NCBI GenBank assembly: GCA_910584545.1 | Contig: CAJUBC010000002.1 | Span: 1 to 64,000, forward strand | From: an uncultured Muribaculaceae bacterium | GTDB lineage: Bacteria; Bacteroidota; Bacteroidia; Bacteroidales; Muribaculaceae | DNA: 64,000 nt | Reading direction: 5' to 3' | Shown: positions 34,231-43,351 of the stretch, one piece after another | Layout of the letters: every line of letters starts with the position of its first letter | Position numbering within the stretch: position 1 is the first letter of the stretch | The notes under the pieces: model-generated | The model's database searches: none | Seen by the model: the letters and a program-made list of their open reading frames with translations, nothing else | What the model was told of the DNA's origin: nothing | Made by a program: the position numbers and the translations under genes

Positions 34231-37191
34231 TTAGAAGAGAAGTTTGAGACCGAGTGTATAAGTGCGGGGACGCGGATATACGTCGCGGTCAAGTCCGCTG
34301 TAAAGTTCGGGGTCCACGCCGCTGTACTTGGTGAATGTGCATACGTTCTGCACGCCGAGCGTGATGCGGAGCGAGCTCTTGCTGTTCCAGAGTTTCGGGA
34401 AGGTGTAGCCGAGCGTGATGTTGTCGATGCGGAAGAAGGATCCATCCTCGAGCCAGTAGTCGGAATAGAGCTGCTGGTTGTCGAATCCGGTCTCGACGGT
34501 GCTCTTGAGCAGGTTGGAGAAACTTCCCTGATCGGAGTATGCCTGCTGCAGGTACTGGTCGGCGCGAACGTAGTTGTATACATAGTTGCCGAATGCTCCG
34601 TGGCCCGCGATGGCGAGATCCCAGTTGCGGAAGCTCAGACGGGTGTTGAAGCCCAGCAGAGATGTCGGAAGTGCGCTCTTGTCGCCGGCGTACTTGGTCT
34701 CGGTGGCCGATACGCTGCCGTCGGGCTGTACGTACATTCCCTCGATGGGCTTGCCGTTGTCATCGTATGCCTGCTTTGCGAGGTAGAAGGTGTAGGGGGT
34801 CTTGTCGACCATGAACACCTGGACCGTCTTGCCGGTGCCGGAGATGGCTCCCGTGTTCACGAAGTTGTTGTCGGAGTCGATCACGTTCAGCTTGGTGATC
34901 TTGGACTGCTGCCATGTGTAGTTGAGGCCGATGGTCCATTCCCAGTCGCGGGTGGAGATCGGAATTGCGTTTACTGCTACCTCGATACCCTGGTTCTCCA
35001 TCGAACCGATGTTGGTGGTGAGCACCGGAGCGTAGTTCACGCCGGCAGGCACGTTGATGGTGTTGAGCAGGTCCTTGGTGAAGCGCTTGTAGTAGTCGAT
35101 CGATCCGTTGATCCGGTTGTTGATGAATCCCCAGTCGAGACCTACGTTCCAGGTGGTTGTGGTCTCCCACTTGATGTCGTTGTCATATCCGTTGGGACGG
35201 TAGGTGTGGTACCACTGGTCGAAGAGGTAGCTCGACTCGGGGTAGGAGATGGAGTAGGTGGTCATCCAGGGATAGTCGTCGATGATGTCCTGCTGGCCTG
35301 TCACACCGTAGCCGGCGCGCAGCTTGAGGTCGGAAAGTGTGTTCTGGTCGCGGAGCCAGGGCTCGTTGATCAGACGCCATGCGAGCGCTACGGAGGGGAA
35401 GAGGCCCCAGCGGTTCTTCTTGGAGAATCGCGACGATGCGTCGGAGCGGAGGGTCGCTGTCAGAAGGAAGCGGGAGTCGAAGCTGTAGTTCACACGTCCG
35501 TAGAACGAAACGAGATAGTATTCCGATTCATAGTGCTTCGGTGTATTGAGCTGGTTGCCCTCGGGGTCGTTCTGGGAGAGGTCATACTTCTTCCAGAAGT
35601 GCTGCCAGCCGTAACCTGCCATAGCGGAGAAGTCATGCTTCTCGCCCCAGGTGTGCTTGTAGTTGGCGTAGAAGTCGAGCAGATAGTTGCGCTTCTGCTG
35701 GCGGCCTGCCTCGTCGAGACCTGTACCGTCCTTCTGGTTGCCCGTGTACATCATGCCGGCGAATTCGGGCACGAAGCGGTCGTAGTTGCTGTTCAGCACG
35801 TCGTAACCGAGGTTGAGGTTGAACGAGAGGTCCTCGAGACGGTGTACCTTATAATCGAACTGAGCGTTACCTATCGAACGGAACACTTTGTTGATACGGT
35901 CGTCGAGATCAAGCATCGCGACGGGGTTGTCGGTCTGGATGGCCATGGGGGAGTTGCCGTTCTTCCAGATGTAGTAGCCGAGGCCCGGGCCTGCGGTGTC
36001 GTCCGTGCGGACGGGGCGGGTGGGATCATAGCTGATGGCGTTGCCGACAACAGAGCCGTCCACCTGACGCTCTCGCTCCCACGATACCTTGCCGTTGAGG
36101 GCGATGTTGAGATGGTTGTTGAGAAGCGACGGAGTGAGGGAGAGGGCGGCGTTCACGCGCTGGTAGTTGTTGTTGCGGATGATACCGTCCTGGTTGGCGT
36201 ACGACACCGACACACGGAACGGAGTGTAGATGGGGTCGATCTTGCCTGTCACTGACACGTTCTGCTCCGTACCGAAGGCGGTGCGGAAGATCTCGTCCTG
36301 CCAGTTGGTGTTGGCGGTGCCGTAGACTGCGTCGGCCGGGACACCGGTGATGCCGGGCACGATCTGACGGAACTCGTCGGCGGTGAGAACGTCGAGGGTC
36401 TTGGTGCGCTGCGAGATGGCGAATGTGCCGCTGTAGGCCACCTTCACCTTGTCGGTACCTTTCTTGGTTGTGATCACGATCACACCGTTGGATGCGCGGC
36501 TACCGTAGATGGCTGTCGCGGAAGCATCCTTGAGGACGGTGAAGCTCTCGATATCCTCGGGGTTGATACCGGCGAGGAGGTTGGAGCCTCCCTCGATGGT
36601 GGAGTTGTCGACAGGCACTCCGTCGATCACGAACAGAGGGTCGTTCGATGCGGAGAGCGAGGCGCCGGAGCGGATGCGGACCGTGGCTCCCGAGCCGGGG
36701 GCACCGCCGCTGCTCACAACGTTCACGCCCGGTATCTTTCCTACCATGGCATCCTGGACTGAGGTGCGGTTTCCTTTGTTGAAGTCATCGGGACGGATGG
36801 CTGCCACTGAACCGGTGGCGTCCTCTTTCTTTACCGTACCGTAACCGATCACGACCACATCGCTGAGAATCTCGGCATCCTCCTGGAGTACGATTCCCGA
36901 TGCGAGCAATGGTGAGTTGGCGGCGATCTCTACGGGCTTGCAGCCTACGTAGGTCACCATCAGAAGTGAATTGGACTTGGGAACGCTGAGCTCGAACCTT
37001 CCGTCGAGGTCAGTGCTGGTTCCGATAGTGGTGCCTTTTACAAGGACTGTGGCGCCGATGACGGGCTCATGTTCCTGATCCACCACGAGGCCCGTGATTT
37101 TCACCTGGGCCATGAGCTGCGGAGCTATCAGGGCGATCGCAAGCACCGCCAATATCCTCCTCAGTCTCGAAAAATTTCTGGGATTTTTCAT
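34231..37191 (-). CDS. SusC/RagA family TonB-linked outer-membrane transporter
   Basis: 986 residues. After a signal peptide, residues about 30-115 form a carboxypeptidase-regulatory-like domain (ITGLVVDQEHEPVIGATVLVKG). Next are the plug domain with the SusC motif SLSASNDPLFVIDGVPVDN and IESFTVLKDASATAIYGSRASNGVI, and a beta-barrel of about 700 residues ending in YTLGLKLLF. No extra N-terminal signalling (anti-sigma-contact) domain is present, so control by an anti-sigma factor is unlikely. Together with SusD it imports a ligand bound at the surface. Its leader carries the 22-bp repeat array. Confidence 0.96.
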   Translation of the reverse strand: MKNPRNFSRLRRILAVLAIALIAPQLMAQVKITGLVVDQEHEPVIGATVLVKGTTIGTSTDLDGRFELSVPKSNSLLMVTYVGCKPVEIAANSPLLASGIVLQEDAEILSDVVVIGYGTVKKEDATGSVAAIRPDDFNKGNRTSVQDAMVGKIPGVNVVSSGGAPGSGATVRIRSGASLSASNDPLFVIDGVPVDNSTIEGGSNLLAGINPEDIESFTVLKDASATAIYGSRASNGVIVITTKKGTDKVKVAYSGTFAISQRTKTLDVLTADEFRQIVPGITGVPADAVYGTANTNWQDEIFRTAFGTEQNVSVTGKIDPIYTPFRVSVSYANQDGIIRNNNYQRVNAALSLTPSLLNNHLNIALNGKVSWERERQVDGSVVGNAISYDPTRPVRTDDTAGPGLGYYIWKNGNSPMAIQTDNPVAMLDLDDRINKVFRSIGNAQFDYKVHRLEDLSFNLNLGYDVLNSNYDRFVPEFAGMMYTGNQKDGTGLDEAGRQQKRNYLLDFYANYKHTWGEKHDFSAMAGYGWQHFWKKYDLSQNDPEGNQLNTPKHYESEYYLVSFYGRVNYSFDSRFLLTATLRSDASSRFSKKNRWGLFPSVALAWRLINEPWLRDQNTLSDLKLRAGYGVTGQQDIIDDYPWMTTYSISYPESSYLFDQWYHTYRPNGYDNDIKWETTTTWNVGLDWGFINNRINGSIDYYKRFTKDLLNTINVPAGVNYAPVLTTNIGSMENQGIEVAVNAIPISTRDWEWTIGLNYTWQQSKITKLNVIDSDNNFVNTGAISGTGKTVQVFMVDKTPYTFYLAKQAYDDNGKPIEGMYVQPDGSVSATETKYAGDKSALPTSLLGFNTRLSFRNWDLAIAGHGAFGNYVYNYVRADQYLQQAYSDQGSFSNLLKSTVETGFDNQQLYSDYWLEDGSFFRIDNITLGYTFPKLWNSKSSLRITLGVQNVCTFTKYSGVDPELYSGLDRDVYPRPRTYTLGLKLLF

Positions 37192-37230
37192 GTTAGGAAA
37201 TTATAGTATTGATGGTATGTCAGAGTTAGT

Positions 37231-37361
37231 CTGGATTATATATTCGGAGTAGCTGCTCTTTCAGGTTATATGCTGAAATTGTTTCGGTTTATATAGCGAA
37301 TTGTTTCAGATTATATATCGAAGTTTTTCGGATTATATAACATGGCGTTTCGGACTATACG
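37231..37361. repeat. 22-bp periodic repeat array in the susC leader
   Basis: The gap from 37192 to 37544 has no gene. It holds six related units of the form (G)TTTCGGATTATATA on the plus strand. Their TTATA cores start at 37236, 37266, 37289, 37311, 37333 and 37355 (CTATA in the last), so four consecutive units are exactly 22 bases apart. On the minus strand, the direction of susC transcription, the unit reads about TATATAATCCGAAAC. The array lies between the susC promoter and start codon. The spacing of two helical turns suggests cooperative binding of a regulator on one DNA face, or repeated RNA elements in the leader. Confidence 0.8.
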
Positions 37362-37365
37362 GGTG

Positions 37366-37397
37366 CAAAATTAATTACTCGTGCGCCCGGTTACAAT
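37366..37397 (-). promoter_or_regulatory. Putative susC promoter
   Basis: On the minus strand TAATTTTG (37373 down to 37366) matches the -7 consensus, with a weak -33 box ATTG (37397-37394) 20 bases upstream. Transcription would start near 37359, at the first unit of the repeat array, giving a leader of about 165 bases. The weak -33 box fits activator dependence. Confidence 0.5.
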
Positions 37398-37471
37398 ATC
37401 GGTTAAGCTAAAAAGTAAGCATGAGTAAATATCAAGTATCATATAATCAGCATTATGACATATTGTAAAAG

Positions 37472-37503
37472 TAAGCGTCTCCACAAGGAAATGGAGACGC
37501 TTA
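37472..37503 (-). terminator. Terminator of the SusR-like regulator gene
   Basis: 12-bp perfect stem (37472-37483 with 37492-37503) with an 8-base loop. On the minus strand it is followed by CTTTTACAATA. It isolates the regulator gene from susC. Confidence 0.75.
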
Positions 37504-37544
37504 AGTAGGGGAAATCAGCCTGAAACGGGACTGTATACTGTCTG

Positions 37545-39170
37545 TCAGATTGTCTTGATTGCTTCCTTGAACTCATCGCGCGGGAGCACGGAGCGGTTGC
37601 GGATGCGCTGGCGGTAGTTGTAGACGGTCTGTGCCGAATAGTGCAGGAATGAGGCTATCTTGGTCGAGTCGCCGATGCCCAGCCTGACAAGAGCGAAGAT
37701 GCGAAGCTCCGGTGTGAGCAGTTCTCCCTCCTTGGGCGTGATCTTGTACTCCGGTTTGAGGAGGCCGTTGAAGCGGTCCACGAAGTCGGGGAAGATGTCG
37801 AGGAAGATCTGGTCGAATTTCCTGTAGAAGGGCTTTAGGTAAGTCTCCGATACCGGTGTGGAGAGGATCTTGTCGATGTCGGCTGTCTTGCCGGTCTTGA
37901 TCTTGCGGACTATCTGGCGCTGGTAGTTGTCGATGATGCCGATATATTCGGAGCAGAGGTTGAACAGGTATCCTATATATTCCTCTTTCACTTTGGAGGC
38001 ATCCTCCAGCTTGCGGTTGGCGCTGTCGAGCTTGTGGCGGAGGCGTTCCAGTTCCTCGTTCTTGGCGGCGAGTAACTTTTTCTCACGGTCGAGCCGGCGA
38101 GATCTGCGCACGAGCATGATGGCGAGCAGAGCCAGACCTGCGAGCAGTATCACCGTCAGGAGGAGCGAGAAGAAGAGTCCGCGCGCCGATGAGCGCCTCA
38201 CGTTGTCGTTGGCATCGTTGATGATCGGAAGGTATTCCGACACTTTCGAAAGTCTCGAGCGTGCGTTGCCCAGCATTATGTCCTCGAGCGAGCAGGAGAT
38301 GTAGCGGTAGGCGCGTTCGGTATCCCCCTCGCTGTTCAGGAGGTTGGCCAGGTTCGGAAGTGCCTCGTACTTGCGGGTGGCGAGCTGAAGGTCGGATGCT
38401 GCGGCACGCGAAAGGTATAGTTTCGCCTCCTCTTCGCGACCGAGTCTCATCAGTGCTTTGGCGGTGACGTAGTTGAGTACTCCTGTGTCGCTGCCGGGCG
38501 CAAGTGCGCGTGCGGCTTTGCCGATTGCTTCGATTGCTGCGTCGGGCTTATCCATAAGAAGGTAGTACTCCGCGAGATTGAGGAAACGCTCCATGCTTCC
38601 CGGAGCAGACTCCTTTACGAGCGTGTCGCGGTAGCATATAAGTCTCTTCTTGTACTGTTCGGCGTCGGATCGGGGGAAAGTGTTGTCGTACAGTGAATAA
38701 TAGATGGAGCAGTAGCGGTTCAGTATATTGTCGCGCATCGCGTTCCTGCCGGCAGCCGGCATCGAGTCGAGCATGGCGAGGGCCTTGTGGTAGTTGCCTA
38801 TCCCTTTCTGGGCCTCCACTTCCATCAGCCGCGACTGCCAGAGCATGGTGTCGTTTCCGGCATATTCCGCAATCTTCCTCGCCTCCCGGGCTATCAGCAG
38901 CGAAGTATCCATCGAGAAGTTGCGGTATTCAAGAAACAGGTCGTTGAGACATTTCCACCGCTCTTTCTCGGAGATGGAACTGATAAGGTGCCGGTTGATG
39001 GAGTTTATACGTGCGCGCTTTGCAGCCACGGTCTCCGTTTTGTTGGCTATAAGCCTGTCGATTACCCGCAGCAGCGAGTCGGTCTCCCTTGATGGACCGG
39101 ATGCCGAAGCCTCCGTCTTCATCATAAAAATGAAGAGCAGTGCGGCAAAAAGAATACGAAAGCACTTCAT
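37545..39170 (-). CDS. SusR-like membrane-spanning transcriptional regulator (DUF6377)
   Basis: 541 residues in three parts. After an N-terminal signal sequence, residues about 25-320 are helical TPR-like repeats predicted to lie in the periplasm. A transmembrane helix follows at about 331-354 (GLFFSLLLTVILLAGLALLA). Then comes a coiled coil (about 358-395) and a cytoplasmic region ending in a LuxR-type helix-turn-helix (LTPELRIFALVRLGIGDSTKIASFLHYSAQTVYNYRQRIRNR). This is the layout of SusR, the maltose-sensing activator of the starch locus in Bacteroides (family knowledge). Placed immediately upstream of susC, it most likely activates that operon in response to a periplasmic ligand, perhaps through the repeat array. 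Confidence 0.85.
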   Translation of the reverse strand: MKCFRILFAALLFIFMMKTEASASGPSRETDSLLRVIDRLIANKTETVAAKRARINSINRHLISSISEKERWKCLNDLFLEYRNFSMDTSLLIAREARKIAEYAGNDTMLWQSRLMEVEAQKGIGNYHKALAMLDSMPAAGRNAMRDNILNRYCSIYYSLYDNTFPRSDAEQYKKRLICYRDTLVKESAPGSMERFLNLAEYYLLMDKPDAAIEAIGKAARALAPGSDTGVLNYVTAKALMRLGREEEAKLYLSRAAASDLQLATRKYEALPNLANLLNSEGDTERAYRYISCSLEDIMLGNARSRLSKVSEYLPIINDANDNVRRSSARGLFFSLLLTVILLAGLALLAIMLVRRSRRLDREKKLLAAKNEELERLRHKLDSANRKLEDASKVKEEYIGYLFNLCSEYIGIIDNYQRQIVRKIKTGKTADIDKILSTPVSETYLKPFYRKFDQIFLDIFPDFVDRFNGLLKPEYKITPKEGELLTPELRIFALVRLGIGDSTKIASFLHYSAQTVYNYRQRIRNRSVLPRDEFKEAIKTI

Positions 39171-39260
39171 AACATGGGATTTTTAAGGTTGATTTATGTT
39201 GCTGATGCAAACCCGCGATGTCTGAGGTGGGTTCGCGTTGCGGGTTTACACCCGCAATTG

Positions 39261-40190
39261 CTATATCAGGGCGAGAGCGGTGCGGTATTTAGGCAGGGTG
39301 GCAGCCTTCTTGATGGCTTTCCATGCCTTGCGTCCTATCTCCTCCTCGGCATATTCCCAGAATGGTTTTATCTTGGATAGCAGCTGGGATTCTCCACACA
39401 GCGTTTCCTCGTAGTAGGCCATCAGTGCGTCATGGAAACGGAGCATCTCCTCTATGCGGCGTTCACGCGTCCACCCCTCTCCGGCGGTCACCTCTGCGGC
39501 GAGCGACGGCCTGCCTAAGAGTCCACGGCCCAGCATCACTCCTTCTATCGCCGGAAACCGCTCCATGATTGCGGCTACATCTGAAGGTGTCTTAAGTTCC
39601 CCGTTGAATACCACCGGATTACTGCTCTCCCTGAGAAATCCGGCGAACATGTCGAGGTCAAGTTCTCCTCCATATTGCTGTTTCGCCACGCGGGGATGGA
39701 GAACGATGAAGCGGAGATGCATTGAGTTGAGTATCGGCATGATGCCGCGCCATTCATCGGATTCTGAGTAGCCGAGTCTCATTTTCGCCGACAGGCTTAT
39801 CTCCGGATGGCGTGAGGCGATTTCAGGCAGCTTAGCCGCCTCCTCGCAGTTGGCAATGAAGCCGGCTCCGCGTCCTTTGCCGGTCTGCAGAGGGAAGGGA
39901 CAACCCATGTTGAGGTTGACGCGGTCCGCTCCCTCGCGGCCGAGTGCGGTGAGAAGAAGGTCGAGTTCCTCCATGTCGCGAAATATCACCTGCGGTTCCA
40001 GCCTGTGGTTCGCCGACATCGGCCCGCTGTAGTCGCGGATGTCGCGGTCGCGAACTCCTCCATGTTCGGCTCTGATGAAAGGAGTGAAATATAGATTGTC
40101 GCCACCGTATGCGAGCCGGTGGAAATGCCGCCAGGCAGCGTCGGTGTGTCCCTGTATGGGTGCTATGTATATCTTGCTGTCCATTATCAT
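39261..40190 (-). CDS. tRNA-dihydrouridine synthase
   Basis: 309-residue FMN enzyme that reduces uridine to dihydrouridine in tRNA. The TIM-barrel start KIYIAPIQGHTDAAWR binds FMN, and the catalytic cysteine is Cys97 in VNLNMGCPFPLQTGKGRGAG. The later AKMRLGY and GVMLGRGLLGRP blocks are typical of the family. The start at 40190 (MIMDSKIYIAP) may equally be Met3 at 40184. It is the last gene of a long minus-strand run beginning near 50.4 kb. Which DUS subclass it belongs to is not decided. Confidence 0.9.
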   Translation of the reverse strand: MIMDSKIYIAPIQGHTDAAWRHFHRLAYGGDNLYFTPFIRAEHGGVRDRDIRDYSGPMSANHRLEPQVIFRDMEELDLLLTALGREGADRVNLNMGCPFPLQTGKGRGAGFIANCEEAAKLPEIASRHPEISLSAKMRLGYSESDEWRGIMPILNSMHLRFIVLHPRVAKQQYGGELDLDMFAGFLRESSNPVVFNGELKTPSDVAAIMERFPAIEGVMLGRGLLGRPSLAAEVTAGEGWTRERRIEEMLRFHDALMAYYEETLCGESQLLSKIKPFWEYAEEEIGRKAWKAIKKAATLPKYRTALALI

Positions 40191-40208
40191 GATTATAATT
40201 GAATGCTG

Positions 40209-40589
40209 CTATGCTCCCTTGGGGAGAAATGTAAAACAAACAGCTGCTATCAGACACAGGAATGCCGCGAGATGATTCCACTGCAGTTTCTCTCCCTGAA
40301 ACATGAACATCGCCATGATCGTGAAGACTGTCAGCGTGATTACTTCCTGAAGTATCTTGAGCTGGAAGAGTGAGAAGGGGCCTCCGTTCTCCCTGAATCC
40401 CATTCGGTTGGCAGGTACTTGAAAGCAGTATTCCAGGAGTGCGATTCCCCAGGAGATAAGAATCACTACGAAAAGGGGCCAGTTCTTCGACATGCCTGTC
40501 TCCTGCATCTTGAGGTGGCCGTACCAGGCCAGAGTCATGAACACATTGGAGATGACGAGAAGTATTACCGTTGCGAGTGCTGCGTTCAT
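40209..40589 (-). CDS. DMT family protein (DUF486)
   Basis: 126-residue membrane protein with four hydrophobic segments. The sequences SNVFMTLAWYGHLK and CFQVPANRMGF are the characteristic signature of the small DUF486 branch of the drug/metabolite transporter superfamily. The transported compound is unknown. It lies between the dihydrouridine synthase gene and the GT9 gene on the same strand with short gaps. Confidence 0.85.
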   Translation of the reverse strand: MNAALATVILLVISNVFMTLAWYGHLKMQETGMSKNWPLFVVILISWGIALLEYCFQVPANRMGFRENGGPFSLFQLKILQEVITLTVFTIMAMFMFQGEKLQWNHLAAFLCLIAAVCFTFLPKGA

Positions 40590-40607
40590 ATCTTATGTTT
40601 ATGATGG

Positions 40608-41615
40608 TTACTTGTCATTGATTCGCTGCAGTATGAATGACACCAATGTCTCGGCTGAGGGGAAAGCCTCGCAGCATGGATGACCGATGGGGCATTCTTT
40701 CGTACCCGCCACCGAGCAGGGCTGACAGCTGGAATTCCGCACGTATGAGTCATTGCTGCTCTGACCGTAAGGCATGAAGCCGCAGGCGGGAGTCGTGGCT
40801 CCCCACACTGTCAGCACTCTTGCTCCTGCGAGCGAGGCGAGATGCTGATTGGCCGAGTCCATCGACACCATAACCTGCATCCGTCCCATCAATGCGATTT
40901 CCTCCTCGAGAGTGTATTTACCCGCCACGCTGTGTATGCACACCGAGTCGTGCTCCCATTCGGCGAGAACGGCTTCTTCTGCTCCGCGTGCGCCGAAAAG
41001 ATAGATGTCATGCCCTTCCGAGGCAAGTATGCCGCATACCTCCCTCATCCGTTCCGGAGGACAGGTTTTTGTGGCGTACCGGGCGAACGGAGCTATCCCT
41101 ATCGCTCCGGTCGCCGGCACGAATGGCGGCGCGGGCCAAGCCGGCGACGGCATCAGCTCATCGACAGTGATATCGAATCCGAGTTCGCGGAACGTGTCGG
41201 CATAGCGGTCGATGAAATTACGCTGCGGAATCTTCTTGCGCAGCGCTTGCTTGCGCTTGCTTCGGTTTTTACGCACCGTAGCCACGGACATCCCATGCAG
41301 ACGAAGCCACGCGCTGATGGCTCTGGTGCGTGGCACGTCGTGGAGGTCGGCCACGGCATCGGCACCCACGGCTTTCATCCTTTTCAGCAGTCGGAAGAGT
41401 CCTCTGGCTCCCTTATACTCCTTAAGATCCACACTCTCCACGCTTACGTTGGCGGGCGCACCTGCGAAAAGACGGGCGAAAAAAGGGCGCGTAGCTACAG
41501 TAACCTTTACTTCGGGATGCTGGCGGCTGAAGGAGTAGATGGCCGGTATCGTCATCGCCACATCACCGAGCGCAGAGAAGCGGAGCGCGAGTATATGCCG
41601 CGGTTGTCTGTTCAT
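40608..41615 (-). CDS. Glycosyltransferase family 9 (heptosyltransferase-like)
   Basis: 335-residue GT-B enzyme. The N-terminus ILALRFSALGDVAMTIPAIYSF is the GT9 signature (heptosyltransferases WaaC/WaaF/WaaQ), and the donor-site region VMVSMDSANQHLASLAGARVLTVWGATTPACGFMP is typical. The C-terminus contains several Cys (SSCQPCSVAGTKECPIGHPCCE), a feature of Bacteroidetes members. It probably adds a sugar to the inner LPS/LOS core; heptose itself is not assured in this phylum. It overlaps the GT90-like gene by 4 bases and belongs to the kdsB/waaA cluster. Confidence 0.88.
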   Translation of the reverse strand: MNRQPRHILALRFSALGDVAMTIPAIYSFSRQHPEVKVTVATRPFFARLFAGAPANVSVESVDLKEYKGARGLFRLLKRMKAVGADAVADLHDVPRTRAISAWLRLHGMSVATVRKNRSKRKQALRKKIPQRNFIDRYADTFRELGFDITVDELMPSPAWPAPPFVPATGAIGIAPFARYATKTCPPERMREVCGILASEGHDIYLFGARGAEEAVLAEWEHDSVCIHSVAGKYTLEEEIALMGRMQVMVSMDSANQHLASLAGARVLTVWGATTPACGFMPYGQSSNDSYVRNSSCQPCSVAGTKECPIGHPCCEAFPSAETLVSFILQRINDK

Positions 41616-42604
41616 GGCGTGTCTGGATTAATCTGGCCTGTCTGTATGAAATAGCGGCGGACCACCTCGCGCATCACCTGCTGCTCGATTCTTATGTCGC
41701 GGAAACGGTCAACCCAGCGGTGGGCGTTCTCGATTATCTCCCTGGCCTCTTCCGGATGAGAAAGATAGTAATCTATCCGTTCGGGGAGGTCGCTGTAGTC
41801 AGGTTTTATCTCTATATAGTGAATACCCCCCTGCAGAAGTCCCTCCATATACCAGGACTCCACGTCCGGACGTGGCATCACTGCTATCGAGTTTGACGAC
41901 ATCACCCACTTGAGGTTGGTGGCCACGTCATGGCCGCGGATGCACATTATGAACTTATGGCCGAGCTGCTCGTCGATGCTTATGAAGGGGCGCACCCATT
42001 CGGGTCGTCCCGCATCGGTATTGACCTGCCCGAAGTCGAAGCGCGGGTCACCGCAGTACATCTCCAGCAGGCGTGCGCGCCATGGCTGGTTGCGTACCTC
42101 GTTGCGAGATACCACGATGTCGTTCTTCTTGTCGTATGGAACCACATCCTCGATGAATCGGAAATGTCGAATGGAATCCATCCTGCATATCGCCGACATC
42201 GAGGGTCCGTCGGTCACCGGACGACTCTTGACGAATGTCGGTGCGGGGAGCTCCCAGTCCACATCCTCCGCCATGTATAGGAAACGCATTCCTTTCGGCA
42301 TCATCCTCAGGTGGGGGTAGATGTCGAAGAAATAGGAGGAGTGATGATGGCGTGCGAAGAAAGGAAACTTGAATTTTCCGGTTTCGAACGCATCCCCGGA
42401 GGGGACATTCGCTCCGGCGGGCAACCTGACACAGTAAGCGGCACGTCGTGCTATCTCCTCCCTTTCCGTATCGGTGAGCCGGGCTTGCGTCCTGCTCCAG
42501 GGGATGTCGGCAATCCTGTCAGGCAGGAAGTACATCCCCATGTTCGACGCGAAATAGTGGAAACGGTCGGCATACCTCTTGCGGTTCTTGGCGTCAAGCT
42601 TCAT
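41612..42604 (-). CDS. GT90-like (LpsA/CAP10) glycosyltransferase
   Basis: 330 residues. The C-terminal half has the pattern of CAP10/LpsA proteins: KFIMCIRGHDVATNLKWVMSSNSIAVM, then ESWYMEGLLQGGIHYIEIKPDYSDLPERI, which corresponds to the family's nucleotide-sugar binding segment and the 'HY-P-x-D-DL' stretch. GT90 enzymes transfer xylose, glucose or mannose in LPS and capsule synthesis. The acceptor here is probably the LPS core, as the gene overlaps kdsB by 11 bases upstream and GT9 by 4 bases downstream. Assignment to GT90 is by motif only. Confidence 0.75.
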   Translation of the reverse strand: MKLDAKNRKRYADRFHYFASNMGMYFLPDRIADIPWSRTQARLTDTEREEIARRAAYCVRLPAGANVPSGDAFETGKFKFPFFARHHHSSYFFDIYPHLRMMPKGMRFLYMAEDVDWELPAPTFVKSRPVTDGPSMSAICRMDSIRHFRFIEDVVPYDKKNDIVVSRNEVRNQPWRARLLEMYCGDPRFDFGQVNTDAGRPEWVRPFISIDEQLGHKFIMCIRGHDVATNLKWVMSSNSIAVMPRPDVESWYMEGLLQGGIHYIEIKPDYSDLPERIDYYLSHPEEAREIIENAHRWVDRFRDIRIEQQVMREVVRRYFIQTGQINPDTP

Positions 42605-43322
42605 CTTTGAGGTATTTCTCTACGGCGGCTATGTCCTTCGGGGTGTCTACCGACAGCGATCGGCAGTGGGCGTTGTAATAGTAGATCGGCACGTGGTTCT
42701 CGATGAACCGGAAGGAGTCGTTCTCCTCTACCTTCTCGATCGGTCCGCGCGGGGTGGCGTGGTAGTAGTCGAGGGCCTTGCGGGTGAAGGCTCCAACGCC
42801 GACGAATTTATGGTAGATCACATCGAGCGATCCCTTGGGGTAGGGAATAGGGCTGCGCGATATGAAGAGGCAGCGGTCATCGGAAGCGGTGACTATCTTA
42901 AGGTTGGTGGAGTCCACCACTTCCACCGGATTGTGGAAATCGGTCATGAGGTTGGACACGAACAGCGAATCGGGGTCGAGTCCTTCCGGAATGCACTGCA
43001 GAATCGCCTCGCGGGTGAGCAGCGGTTCGTCGCCGTTGACCATTACGTAAAGGTCGGCGTCGACCTTGCGCGACACTTCATAGAGGCGTTCGGTGGCTGT
43101 GTCATGGTCCGAAGCCGTCATTATCACCTCGGCGCCGAACCCTTCGGCTGCTTCACGAATCTTGTCGGAGTCGGTGGCTACATATACCGCATCGAATTCA
43201 TTCACATCGCGGCAATGTTCCCATACCCATCGTATCATGGGTTTTCCTAAGATCGGAGCGAGAGGTTTCTCGAAAAAGCGGGAAGACTCGGCTCTCGCGG
43301 GTATCACACATATTATTTTCAT
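42594..43322 (-). CDS. kdsB: 3-deoxy-manno-octulosonate cytidylyltransferase
   Basis: 242-residue CMP-Kdo synthetase that activates Kdo with CTP for transfer to lipid A. The N-terminal nucleotide-binding motif is MKIICVIPARAESSRFFEKPLAPILGKPMI, broken here as IPARAESSR and KPLAPILGKPM. The later VMVNGDEPLL and the end SVDTPKDIAAVEKYL are characteristic. Length is normal. It overlaps the GT90-like gene and is 29 bases downstream of waaA, the enzyme that uses its product. Confidence 0.95.
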   Translation of the reverse strand: MKIICVIPARAESSRFFEKPLAPILGKPMIRWVWEHCRDVNEFDAVYVATDSDKIREAAEGFGAEVIMTASDHDTATERLYEVSRKVDADLYVMVNGDEPLLTREAILQCIPEGLDPDSLFVSNLMTDFHNPVEVVDSTNLKIVTASDDRCLFISRSPIPYPKGSLDVIYHKFVGVGAFTRKALDYYHATPRGPIEKVEENDSFRFIENHVPIYYYNAHCRSLSVDTPKDIAAVEKYLKDEA

Positions 43323-43351
43323 ACTTATTGTTTCTTGATATCGATATCGGT

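Noticed and set aside
34207..36255. 682-codon open frame on the plus strand opposite susC
   Set aside because: It lies wholly within the well-supported susC gene on the other strand, and its composition (Val/Gly/Glu repeats) is what antisense reading of a high-GC gene gives. No ribosome site or homology is visible.
39238..39257. 8-bp hairpin TTGCGGGT/ACCCGCAA just after the dihydrouridine synthase stop
   Set aside because: No T tract follows on the minus strand, so it is not a convincing terminator; nothing else supports a function.
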